This document shows positions 17,666 through 25,325 of a stretch of 64,000 bases of DNA, piece by piece (positions within the stretch are counted from its first letter, which is position 1; the number at the start of each line of letters is the position of its first letter). The position numbers and the translations under genes are program-made. Origin of the DNA: Chryseobacterium gleum (GTDB lineage: Bacteria; Bacteroidota; Bacteroidia; Flavobacteriales_D; Crocinitomicaceae); the NCBI GenBank assembly GCA_945862165.1, contig CAMAXI010000002.1:186001-250000 (forward strand). The letters are read 5' to 3'. The notes beneath the pieces were generated by a model. The model ran no database searches, was not told the origin of the DNA, and saw nothing but the letters and a program-made list of their open reading frames with translations.

Positions 17666-19963
17666 TTATTCCCCGACTTCTAAACTTGCTCTGTATAATT
17701 TTAACTCATCCCAAGAAAAAGCATCACCAACTTTTTCTTTTAAGGGAGTCAAGGAAAGTTCTGCATACCCCTCGAAAATATCTGCTAATTCGGAAATCCG
17801 TTCAGTAGGCATAACATCTGCTAATTGAATTTCTCCCATTTTTATCAATTTCACGAAATGCGATATAATCGTTCCTTCTGACATAACACGACTTGCAGCA
17901 ATTTCTGACAAAGACTTGTTTTCACGTATTAATTCTAATGTAACTTCATACGTCGATTTTTTAGGCGTTTTTTCTTTTTTGGTTCGAGATTGTTTTTTAG
18001 GACTTAACTCCTCCTCTTCTTCCTCGAAAATATCCTCCAAAAATGAAGTAGGTGTTTGCAGTTGTTCAGCTTTAATTTTGTCTAAAATGTTTTTACGATA
18101 ATTTAAAATCTCTGGTTTCCAAATCTTATCCTTTGTGATTTCTTCGCCATTTAAAAGCATTTCCAACATGTTGTTTGCGCGCAACAAGGAAGTTAAGACT
18201 TCAAATTGAGCCATTTCTAACTCTTCCAACTCTTCGTAATACCCTTTAATTTTCTTAATACGCTTTACTTCTTCCATTTTTTTCAAGGTACTAAGGGCAC
18301 AATTTTCAAGTGTTTTAAAGAAGTACGAATTTGCCGCTTGTACCCGTTCTGTAATAAATGAAAGAGAAATTGGATGCGTAGAAAACAATTTATTTAATTG
18401 ACTAATAAATTTTTGAGATGGTTCGATTAAAGTATGAAAAACATTGGCCTGATGTGCTGCCCAGGACTTATGTTTCCCTTTTTCACTTTTAGAGCCCAAC
18501 AAAAGATAACTTGCCTCGTGAATTCTCCACAAAGAATCAACATCCCGCCATTCAAAAGATTTCACTAAAAAAGTATATACAAAATGTATGGTATCATCCT
18601 CTAGAAACTTTTCTAAAATAGCGTCTTCTTGTTTGGAAGCCGAATAAAGCATCACCTGTTGATCATTACTCAATCCATTCATTCGCATTGGAGAAAGTAA
18701 TACTAGGCCATTCAAACTTCGCAAACGGGACAGCGCAACATAAGCTTGCCCGGGAGCAAACACTTGAGAGACATCCAAAATAGCCTTTTCAAAGGTTAAT
18801 CCTTGACTTTTGTGTACCGTTATTGCCCATGCTAATTTTAAAGGATAATGAACAAAAGTGCCCAAAACTTCTTCTTTAATTTCTTTTGTACCTTCATCCA
18901 GCGTGTATCGAATATTTTGCCATTCGTATTTCTCTACTTCAATCGTTTTCTTTTCTTCTGGAAAATGAACTAAAATTTCTTGGGAAGAAATTTCTTTCAC
19001 TACGCCCATTTTACCATTGTAGTAGTTTTTTTCAAAGGATAAATCATTCTTTACAAACATGACTTGTGCTCCTACTTTTAATTCCAATACTTCATCTAAT
19101 GGATACATATGAATTGGGAATTCACCTGTAATTTCAGTAGCATATTTTCGAGATACACCCTTTAATTCGTGAAGCGATTGTAGATTAATGGTGTCTGCTT
19201 TTGCATTATGGGTTGTAAGTGTAATATATCCAGCATTATTTTTAATATCAAAATTTGGATGGACATATTCATTTAATATTTGGATATCTTTTTCATCAAT
19301 TTGATTATTTCTTAAATGATTTAATAAATGAATAAATCGTTCATCATCTTGTCTGTAAATTTTAGTGAGTTCAATAAATAAAGGAGGATTTTCTTGAACT
19401 ACCTTCGCGTGAAAAAAGAATATTCCGTTGTAATAATTTTTCAATTCTACCCACTCTTCATTTTTAACTACTGGTGGTAATTGTAATAAATCGCCAATAT
19501 ACAGAACTTGTACACCTCCAAAAGCTTCATTACGTTTACGAATAGTACGTAAGGTCCAATCAATCGCATCCAATAAATCTGCTCGTAACATACTTACCTC
19601 ATCAATCACGAGTAGTTCCATGGATTGAAAAAGTGCTTTGCGTTTTGCAGGAATGCGAAAATGCTTAACCAGTGTATCTTTAGTTTCCCATTTTACGCGG
19701 TCATTAAATTTTGGTGTTACCCCAAATTCTGGAATAAATCCAGAAAAAGGCAATTGAAAAAAAGAGTGTATTGTAACACCGCCAGCATTTAAAGCAGCGA
19801 TACCTGTTGGAGCAACGATTACTGCTTTTTTGTGTGTTGTGGTGATAATTCTTTTAAGTAAAGTAGTTTTACCAGTCCCTGCTTTTCCGGTTAAAAATAT
19901 GGATCGATTTGTTTGATTGATAAAGCGAATTGCTAATTCAGAGGAAGTTGTTGTTTCGAACAT
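17666..19963 (-). CDS. PIF1-like helicase with C-terminal helix-turn-helix domain
   Basis: 765 residues. The N-terminal superfamily 1 helicase has Walker A GKAGTGKT (26-33), APTGIAALNAGGVTIHSFF, Walker B with VIDEVSMLRADLLD, and the late motif WAITVHKSQGLTFEKA with VALSRLRSL. Residues 655-680 are a Lys-rich linker. The last 90 residues (STYEVTLELIRENKSLSEIA, then SEGTIISHFVKLIKMGEI) form an HTH_40-type domain like the one at the end of some RecQ proteins. The predicted role is unwinding of DNA, perhaps at forks or G-quadruplexes. This architecture is common in Bacteroidetes. Confidence 0.88.
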   Translation of the reverse strand: MFETTTSSELAIRFINQTNRSIFLTGKAGTGKTTLLKRIITTTHKKAVIVAPTGIAALNAGGVTIHSFFQLPFSGFIPEFGVTPKFNDRVKWETKDTLVKHFRIPAKRKALFQSMELLVIDEVSMLRADLLDAIDWTLRTIRKRNEAFGGVQVLYIGDLLQLPPVVKNEEWVELKNYYNGIFFFHAKVVQENPPLFIELTKIYRQDDERFIHLLNHLRNNQIDEKDIQILNEYVHPNFDIKNNAGYITLTTHNAKADTINLQSLHELKGVSRKYATEITGEFPIHMYPLDEVLELKVGAQVMFVKNDLSFEKNYYNGKMGVVKEISSQEILVHFPEEKKTIEVEKYEWQNIRYTLDEGTKEIKEEVLGTFVHYPLKLAWAITVHKSQGLTFEKAILDVSQVFAPGQAYVALSRLRSLNGLVLLSPMRMNGLSNDQQVMLYSASKQEDAILEKFLEDDTIHFVYTFLVKSFEWRDVDSLWRIHEASYLLLGSKSEKGKHKSWAAHQANVFHTLIEPSQKFISQLNKLFSTHPISLSFITERVQAANSYFFKTLENCALSTLKKMEEVKRIKKIKGYYEELEELEMAQFEVLTSLLRANNMLEMLLNGEEITKDKIWKPEILNYRKNILDKIKAEQLQTPTSFLEDIFEEEEEELSPKKQSRTKKEKTPKKSTYEVTLELIRENKSLSEIAASRVMSEGTIISHFVKLIKMGEIQLADVMPTERISELADIFEGYAELSLTPLKEKVGDAFSWDELKLYRASLEVGE

Positions 19964-20086
19964 GTATTGTTATTTTTACTTGAAATTAAGCATAAATATT
20001 CAAAGAACATTACGAAAAATAATCGCAATTCGAAGAATAGTGAACTTGGATACTATGAAAAACAGAAATTTTGTATTTTTACTCGT

Positions 20087-20533
20087 ATGAAATATTCACT
20101 CCCATTTTTAATAGCTATAGGCATTCTATTAACTACAAGTTTTACGAATTCAACCAATATAACTATTCCGATTATCGTCAAAAACATCAAAAATTCAAAA
20201 GGGAGATTATCCATCGGAGTATTTAAAGACGCAAGTGCATTTGAAGAAGAAAAACCATTTAAAATAATACTCGTCTCCAAAAAAGAACAGGTAAACGGAA
20301 CATTAAAATCAACGATTGAAATAGAATCTGGAGTATATGGTCTTTCCATTTTAGACGACGAAAACAGTGATTATAAAATGGAATATAACATGATCGGAAT
20401 GCCTAAAGAAGGTTTCGGTTTTTCAAATTATTATCATGCGGGCTTTACAAAACCAAATTTCAAACAATTTTTAGTTGTAATTAACCCAAGCCAAAAATCC
20501 CCAATTACTTTCAATTTGCGTTATATTTTATAG
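20087..20533 (+). CDS. DUF2141 domain secreted protein
   Basis: 148 residues from the ATG at 20087, which begins a good signal peptide (MKYSLPFLIAIGILLTTSFT). An in-frame start at 19967 would add 40 residues with no signal. The mature chain has the DUF2141 pattern: IPIIVKNIKNSKGRLSIGVF, GVYGLSILDDENSDYKMEYN, then MPKEGFGFSNYYHAG. The family is widespread in Bacteroidetes and of unknown function, and is probably a small periplasmic or surface beta-sandwich. It is divergent from the helicase gene. Confidence 0.85.
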   Translation: MKYSLPFLIAIGILLTTSFTNSTNITIPIIVKNIKNSKGRLSIGVFKDASAFEEEKPFKIILVSKKEQVNGTLKSTIEIESGVYGLSILDDENSDYKMEYNMIGMPKEGFGFSNYYHAGFTKPNFKQFLVVINPSQKSPITFNLRYIL

Positions 20534-20584
20534 AATAAATGTAAATGACTTATTCTCAAAACTATAATTTTCACGGAAAAATAG

Positions 20585-20592
20585 TACCTTTG
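20585..20592 (+). promoter_or_regulatory. Putative -7 box for the hpt-adk-obg operon
   Basis: TACCTTTG followed by CA, an exact TAnnTTTG match, 23 bases upstream of the hpt GTG start. Confidence 0.55.
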
Positions 20593-20615
20593 CACTCAAT
20601 TAAACAAAGCTTAAA

Positions 20616-21170
20616 GTGATTGATATTCTAAATAAATCATTCGAAAAGTACATTTCTGTTGAAGAAATTCAAGAGCGTATTGCTTTGTTGTCGCAAGAAA
20701 TCAATGCAGATTTTACAGGAAAAGAAGTAGAATTTATTGCTGTTTTAGACGGTTCTTTCATGTTTGCTAGCGATTTATTTAAAAAAATAAACCTACAAAC
20801 AAGGATCTCTTTCTTAAAAGTTAAATCGTATGAAGCAACTGAAAGTACTGGAAAAATAAATGAATTAATTGGACTACAATCAAATGTAACTGGTAAACAT
20901 ATCGTTCTCTTAGAGGATATTGTAGATACAGGCGCTACTATGGATTATGTTGTAGAAATACTTCAAAAACAAGAACCTGCATCCATTTCTATTGTAACAT
21001 TACTATTTAAACCAGAAGCATTTAAAGGAAAACATTCTCCAAAATACATCGGATTCAACATTTCAAACGAATTTATCGTTGGCTACGGAATGGATTTTGA
21101 TGGTTTTGGCAGAAATTTAGAATCTATTTACCAAATAAAGGGTAGTGACCCAAAAATACCACTATGTTAA
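20616..21170 (+). CDS. hpt: Hypoxanthine phosphoribosyltransferase
   Basis: 184 residues from a GTG start; no ATG fits the family N-terminus. It salvages hypoxanthine (and guanine) with PRPP to give IMP or GMP. The PRPP-binding loop EDIVDTGAT spans 100-108, VLDGSFMFASDL (about 43-54) is the upstream conserved loop, and FIVGYGMDFDGFGRNL is the base-pocket end. The stop overlaps the adk start by seven bases, so translation is probably coupled. First gene of hpt-adk-obg-PAP2. Confidence 0.93.
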   Translation: MIDILNKSFEKYISVEEIQERIALLSQEINADFTGKEVEFIAVLDGSFMFASDLFKKINLQTRISFLKVKSYEATESTGKINELIGLQSNVTGKHIVLLEDIVDTGATMDYVVEILQKQEPASISIVTLLFKPEAFKGKHSPKYIGFNISNEFIVGYGMDFDGFGRNLESIYQIKGSDPKIPLC

Positions 21171-21739
21171 ATATCGTTTTATTCGGACCTCCAGGGGCTG
21201 GGAAAGGAACTCAGTCAGAAAGATTAATTCATAAATATGGATTAATCCACCTTTCAACAGGAGATATTTTTAGAGCTAACATCAAGGGCGAAACAGAACT
21301 TGGAAAATTAGCGAAAAGTTACATGGACCAAGGTTCCCTTGTGCCTGATAAAGTAACAATCAACATGTTGCGTACCGAGGTGTTAAAACACCCTGAAGCA
21401 AATGGTTTTATTTTTGATGGTTTCCCACGTACCAATGCACAGGCACAAGCATTAGACACTTTTTTAGCTACATTAAATTCAGCAATTTCAATTATGTTGG
21501 CTTTAGAAGTAGAAGAAGCGGAACTTCGAACACGTTTACTTTTACGTGGTCAAAACAGTGGTCGACCAGATGATGTAAATCCGGAAGTAATTCAAAAACG
21601 GATCGATGTGTATAACAACGAGACTAAACCGGTAAAAGACTTTTACCAAAAACAAAATAAATTCGTTTCAATTGATGGTATTGGAGAAATTGATGAAATT
21701 TCTCACCGATTATATACAGCAATTGACGCTTTAAATTAA
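21164..21739 (+). CDS. adk: Adenylate kinase
   Basis: 191 residues. It interconverts ATP and AMP with two ADP. P-loop GPPGAGKGT (8-16), HLSTGDIFR, the AMP-site [11 protein letters not shown], and [19 protein letters not shown] show the short LID form without the zinc-binding Cys cluster. It overlaps the hpt end by seven bases and is followed after four bases by obg. The length fits short-type bacterial Adk. Confidence 0.96.
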   Translation: MLNIVLFGPPGAGKGTQSERLIHKYGLIHLSTGDIFRANIKGETELGKLAKSYMDQGSLVPDKVTINMLRTEVLKHPEANGFIFDGFPRTNAQAQALDTFLATLNSAISIMLALEVEEAELRTRLLLRGQNSGRPDDVNPEVIQKRIDVYNNETKPVKDFYQKQNKFVSIDGIGEIDEISHRLYTAIDALN

Positions 21740-21743
21740 AAAT

Positions 21744-22736
21744 ATGGCTTCTGATAATTTCGTAGATTACGTAAACATACATTGTACTTCTGGAAACGGA
21801 GGTGGCGGATCTACGCATTATCGTAGAGAAAAATACATTCCTTTAGGTGGTCCAGATGGTGGGGATGGTGGTCGTGGCGGACATATTATTGTACGTGGAA
21901 ACACACAATTATGGACCTTACTTCACTTAAAATTCAAAAAACACATTAAGGCTGGTCATGGGGTACATGGGACTGGAAACTTAAAAACTGGAGCTGAAGG
22001 GGATGATCAATACATAGAAGTTCCAATTGGTACCATCGCCAAAGATTCTGAAACTGGTGAAGTACTTTTTGAAATCACTGCAGATCAAGAAGAAAAAATA
22101 CTAGTGCCAGGTGGTCGTGGTGGTCGTGGAAATAGTTATTTCAAATCAAGTATTAATCGCGCACCACAATTCGCACAACCAGGTGAACCAGGGCGTGAGA
22201 ATTGGATGATATTAGAATTAAAGATTTTAGCAGATGTTGGATTAGTTGGGTTCCCAAATGCGGGTAAAAGTACACTACTATCTGTTTTAAGTTCTGCGAA
22301 ACCGGAAATCGGCGATTATGCATTTACTACACTACGTCCAAATCTAGGAATTGTACCTTACCGTACCCATTATTCCTTTATTATGGCAGACATTCCTGGA
22401 ATTATTGAAGGTGCACATACTGGAAAAGGATTAGGATTACGTTTTTTACGTCATATTGAACGTAACTCTATTCTTTTATTCATGATTCCTGCAGATTCAG
22501 ATAATATCCAAAAAGAATATGATGTTTTACTGAACGAATTACGTCAGTATAATCCTGAATTGTTAAACAAAGAGCGTGTTCTAGCAATAACTAAATCAGA
22601 CATGTTAGACGATGAAATGAAAGAACAAATGAAAGCCGATATTCCAGCAATTCCATATTTGTTTATTTCCTCGTTAGCGCAACAAGGTTTAGTAGAACTT
22701 AAAGACCTTCTTTGGAAAAAATTAAACAATGCTTGA
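21744..22736 (+). CDS. obgE: Obg/CgtA GTPase
   Basis: 330 residues. The N-terminal Gly-rich Obg fold covers about 1-158 ([34 protein letters not shown]). The G domain follows, with G1 GFPNAGKST (169-177), G3 [16 protein letters not shown] and G4 TKSD. It acts in large-subunit ribosome assembly and growth control. There is no C-terminal OCT domain, which is usual for this phylum. The end overlaps the PAP2 start by eight bases. Confidence 0.95.
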   Translation: MASDNFVDYVNIHCTSGNGGGGSTHYRREKYIPLGGPDGGDGGRGGHIIVRGNTQLWTLLHLKFKKHIKAGHGVHGTGNLKTGAEGDDQYIEVPIGTIAKDSETGEVLFEITADQEEKILVPGGRGGRGNSYFKSSINRAPQFAQPGEPGRENWMILELKILADVGLVGFPNAGKSTLLSVLSSAKPEIGDYAFTTLRPNLGIVPYRTHYSFIMADIPGIIEGAHTGKGLGLRFLRHIERNSILLFMIPADSDNIQKEYDVLLNELRQYNPELLNKERVLAITKSDMLDDEMKEQMKADIPAIPYLFISSLAQQGLVELKDLLWKKLNNA

Positions 22737-23319
22737 TTTTTTGGAATCAATCGATCATACGATTGTACTTGCAATAAATTCCTTACATACACCCTTATTA
22801 GATGAGATAATGTGGTTGATTTCAGGTAAAATTATCTGGATTCCAATGTATCTTTTCTTAATTTATTTATCCTACCAACATTTTGGAAAGAAAAACACCC
22901 TTTACTTTGTAGTTTTAGTAATTACGGCGATTGCACTTTCTGACCTAGTTTCTTCGCAAATAATTAAAAAATCCGTAGAACGTTATAGACCATCACATAA
23001 TGTTGAATTAGCACCACAACTCCACTTTTACAAACAAGAAAATGGAGAATATTATCAGGGAGGAGAATATGGTTTTGTTTCGTCCCATGCTGCAAACTTT
23101 TTTGCGATTGCATTATTAGTAGGACTAATTTTTAGAGAAAAAGCACCAAAATTAATCTATACATTATTTACAATTGCTGTTTTGGTTGCATTCTCACGTA
23201 TCTACTTGGGAGTACATTATTTAAGTGATATACTAGGCGGAGCGTTAGTTGGTACAATTATTTCTTACCTGCTTTGGAAATTTGTGTGGGTGAAAAGAGT
23301 TTTAAAGCAGTTAAGTTAA
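22729..23319 (+). CDS. PAP2-family membrane phosphatase
   Basis: 196 residues with about five or six membrane segments. The three PAP2 active-site motifs are present: K80-x6-R87-P88 (KKSVERYRP), S119-H120 in VSSHAANF, and R157-x5-H163 with D167 in [12 protein letters not shown]. Likely substrates are lipid phosphates or undecaprenyl diphosphate. It overlaps obg by eight bases, so it is the last gene of that operon. Its last 17 or so codons recur in diverged form after the next gene (24588-24644). Confidence 0.9.
   Translation: MLDFLESIDHTIVLAINSLHTPLLDEIMWLISGKIIWIPMYLFLIYLSYQHFGKKNTLYFVVLVITAIALSDLVSSQIIKKSVERYRPSHNVELAPQLHFYKQENGEYYQGGEYGFVSSHAANFFAIALLVGLIFREKAPKLIYTLFTIAVLVAFSRIYLGVHYLSDILGGALVGTIISYLLWKFVWVKRVLKQLS
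23261..23299 (+). repeat. Direct repeat copy 1, inside the PAP2 3' end
   Basis: 39 bases matching 24595-24633 at 32 of 39 positions with no gaps, including an unbroken 14-base block (23272-23285 with 24606-24619) and a nine-base block (23291-23299 with 24625-24633). The two copies bracket the ATPase gene. Confidence 0.75.
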
Positions 23320-23370
23320 TAAAAATTAATTAATTACTGTGTTTTATACATGAAAAAACATTGTAAAATA

Positions 23371-23407
23371 CCATGAAATATTAAAATTTAGTTTTAATAT
23401 TTCATGG
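23371..23407. repeat. Perfect 16-bp palindrome upstream of the ATPase gene
   Basis: 23371-23386 is exactly complementary to 23392-23407 with a five-base loop, and T-rich sequence follows. It sits 51 bases after the PAP2 stop and 20 bases before the ATPase ATG. It could be the terminator of the hpt-adk-obg-PAP2 operon, an operator for the ATPase gene, or an end of the inserted segment. It also contains an in-frame ATG (23404) that is an unlikely start. Confidence 0.7.
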
Positions 23408-23427
23408 ATTTAATTATTTTTGTTACT

Positions 23428-24588
23428 ATGTTAACAAGATATATTTACAACGAACTAGTAGAAATTATTCATGAATTTCCTGTTTTAGGTATTGTTGGTC
23501 CTAGACAGGTGGGTAAAACAACCATTGCTAAATTATTAGTAAAGGATATCAAGAAGGACACCGTCTTCTTAGATTTAGAAAATCCAAGAGATATAGCTAA
23601 GTTGACTGATCCTATGTTGTTTTTTGAAAACAATCAAGACAAATGTATCATTATTGATGAGGTTCAGATTAACAAAGAATTGTTTCCAATAATTAGAGCC
23701 GTAATTGACTTAAACAGAGAACCTGCACGTTTTATTTTGTTGGGGTCAGCCTCTCCTGAATTGATCAGAGATAGTTCAGAATCACTTGCAGGTAGGATTT
23801 ATTATAAGGAATTGACACCTTTTCATTTTGATGAGGTAAATACAGTTGTGAGTTATCAAAAACATTGGTTAAACGGTGGATACCCTGAGGCTTTACTAAC
23901 AGATTCAAAAAGTAAAAGCAAACGATGGAGAAGATCTTTTATACAAACGTATATAGAAAGAGATTTACCAATGTTAGGCTTACAAAGTAAAACAACAGAT
24001 ATTCAACGACTATTTAGAATGATTAGCCACCTTCATGGTCAACAATTAAATTATCAGTTATTATCCAAATCTTTAGGTTTAAGTGGACCAACAATCAAAA
24101 AACAAATTGATTTTTTAGAGCATGCATATATCGTTCGTTTGTTGGAACCCTATTATTATAACACTAGTAAACGTCTTGTAAAATCTCCTAAAATATATAT
24201 CAGGGATACCGGAATATTACATTCCTTATTAGAAGTGGATGAAATTGATCTGTTATTTGGTAATCCAGTGATTGGAAATTCTTGGGAGGGATATGTTGTT
24301 GAACAAATTTATGCAGTTTTACCTGAAGGTTGTTCCTTAAATTATTACCGTACGCAACAAGGAGCAGAATTAGACTTAATTATTTGTCGAAATTTAATCC
24401 CATTAATAGCACTAGAGATTAAATTTAATTCTAACCCAAAAATCAGTCATGGGAATGAAATTAGTTTACAGGATTTAGGAATAAATAAATGTTTTGTTGT
24501 AGTTCCAGAAACAGATAGCTATTTCCTAAAACCCAATATCGAAGTCGTTTCTTTATCCAGTATTCTCTCAATAGTAAAATCTATTTAA
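23428..24588 (+). CDS. AAA_14/DUF4143 family ATPase
   Basis: 386 residues from the ATG at 23428; the alternative ATG at 23404 lies in the palindrome. Residues 15-130 form the AAA_14 domain, with Walker A GPRQVGKT (24-31) and Walker B KCIIIDEVQ. The C-terminal half is DUF4143 (LNYQLLSKSLGLSGPTIKKQ, a winged-helix-like part, then YRTQQGAELDLII and LIALEIKFNSNP, a PD-(D/E)XK-like strand pattern). Such genes are scattered and often horizontally transferred; no function is established. The flanking direct repeat suggests insertion here. Confidence 0.9.
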   Translation: MLTRYIYNELVEIIHEFPVLGIVGPRQVGKTTIAKLLVKDIKKDTVFLDLENPRDIAKLTDPMLFFENNQDKCIIIDEVQINKELFPIIRAVIDLNREPARFILLGSASPELIRDSSESLAGRIYYKELTPFHFDEVNTVVSYQKHWLNGGYPEALLTDSKSKSKRWRRSFIQTYIERDLPMLGLQSKTTDIQRLFRMISHLHGQQLNYQLLSKSLGLSGPTIKKQIDFLEHAYIVRLLEPYYYNTSKRLVKSPKIYIRDTGILHSLLEVDEIDLLFGNPVIGNSWEGYVVEQIYAVLPEGCSLNYYRTQQGAELDLIICRNLIPLIALEIKFNSNPKISHGNEISLQDLGINKCFVVVPETDSYFLKPNIEVVSLSSILSIVKSI

Positions 24589-24644
24589 CGCTATTTTCTT
24601 TTCTACTTTGGAAATTTGTCTAACTGAAAAGAGCAGTAAATTAA
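24588..24644 (+). pseudogene. Decayed second copy of the PAP2 3' end
   Basis: Read in the PAP2 frame, 24588-24623 gives TLFSFLLWKFV-stop against [12 protein letters not shown] in the intact gene (residues 176-187), and then LKRAVN-stop against VKRVLKQLS. Several differences sit at third positions or are conservative (Y to F, CTG to CTA, GTG to GTC). The homology begins at the ATPase stop codon. The simplest reading is that an ATPase cassette entered at the end of PAP2, leaving either a displaced old 3' end or a partial duplication. Confidence 0.6.
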
Positions 24645-24653
24645 TTCTTTTTG

Positions 24654-24661
24654 TATATTTG
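24654..24661 (+). promoter_or_regulatory. Putative -7 box for tRNA-Leu
   Basis: TATATTTG, an exact TAnnTTTG match, 39 bases before the mature tRNA. A GTATAAC/GTTATAC hairpin (24676-24693) lies in the predicted 5' leader. Confidence 0.5.
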
Positions 24662-24700
24662 TAGTCCGTTTCTAAGTATAACAGCGGTTATACGTTAAAT

Positions 24701-24782
24701 GCCCGAGTGGCGGAACTGGTAGACGCGCTGGATTCAAAATCCTGTTCTTTCGGGAGTGCCGGTTCGATTCCGGCCTCGGGTA
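24701..24782 (+). tRNA. tRNA-Leu (anticodon CAA)
   Basis: A class II tRNA of 82 bases. The acceptor GCCCGAG (24701-24707) pairs with CTCGGGT (24775-24781). The D arm has GCG/CGC with the TGGTAGA loop, the anticodon loop TTCAAAA reads codon UUG, a long variable arm follows, and the T arm is GCCGG-TTCGATT-CCGGC. The anticodon stem CTGGA/TCCTG has one U-U mismatch. CCA is not encoded. A terminator hairpin follows at 24817. Confidence 0.95.
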
Positions 24783-24816
24783 CACAAGTAGACGCTTCCA
24801 GTTTACGAGTAAGCTT

Positions 24817-24853
24817 AAGCCTCAATTATCGCAAGATAGTTGAGGCTTTTCTT
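24817..24853 (+). terminator. Terminator after tRNA-Leu
   Basis: A 14-bp stem (24817-24830 with 24835-24848, one G-U pair) closed by a GCAA tetraloop and followed by a T-rich run. It ends transcription of the tRNA before yraN. Confidence 0.85.
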
Positions 24854-24910
24854 TTTAAATAACTTGTCCCATTTTCCCTTTTTGCGTATCTTAATACTAA
24901 AAAGAACAAA

Positions 24911-25267
24911 ATGACCAACCAAGAATTAGGAATCCTAGGAGAAAAATTAGCACAAGAATACTTACGAAACAAAGGATTTGTTCACCTCGATTTAAACTAC
25001 CGATTTGGGAAATTAGAAGTGGATATTATATCCATCGACAATCATCAACTTGTTGTTACAGAAGTTAAAACAAGACAAACTGCAGAGATTGGTGAACCTT
25101 GGAGAGCTGTAACACGCGCTAAACAACGCCAAATTATAAAAGTTGCAGATGCATATATCAAATGGAAAAAGTTAAACATAGATACCCGTTTCGATATCGT
25201 TTCTATTGTACATAATCAATATCGAACAGAAATTGAACATATTGTAGATGCATTTACAACGGTTTGA
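24911..25267 (+). CDS. YraN/UPF0102 family protein, nuclease-like fold
   Basis: 118 residues. The UPF0102 pattern is clear: LGILGEKLAQEYLRNKGF, then LEVDIISID with LVVTEVKTRQ. These carry the Asp and Glu-x-Lys of a PD-(D/E)XK-like Holliday-junction-resolvase-type fold. The biological role of the family is not established. It precedes the sprE gene by 58 bases on the same strand. Confidence 0.9.
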   Translation: MTNQELGILGEKLAQEYLRNKGFVHLDLNYRFGKLEVDIISIDNHQLVVTEVKTRQTAEIGEPWRAVTRAKQRQIIKVADAYIKWKKLNIDTRFDIVSIVHNQYRTEIEHIVDAFTTV

Positions 25268-25325
25268 TGTAAAAAGCACAAAAATTACACAAGAAAAATT
25301 GTATTTTTACGTTGAATATAACTGC

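Noticed and set aside
19967-20086. Longer N-terminus for the DUF2141 protein
   Set aside because: The extra 40 residues are not signal-like; a clean signal peptide begins at 20087.
25248-25325. Longer N-terminus for SprE/PorW
   Set aside because: It overlaps yraN and would bury the lipoprotein signal that begins at 25326.
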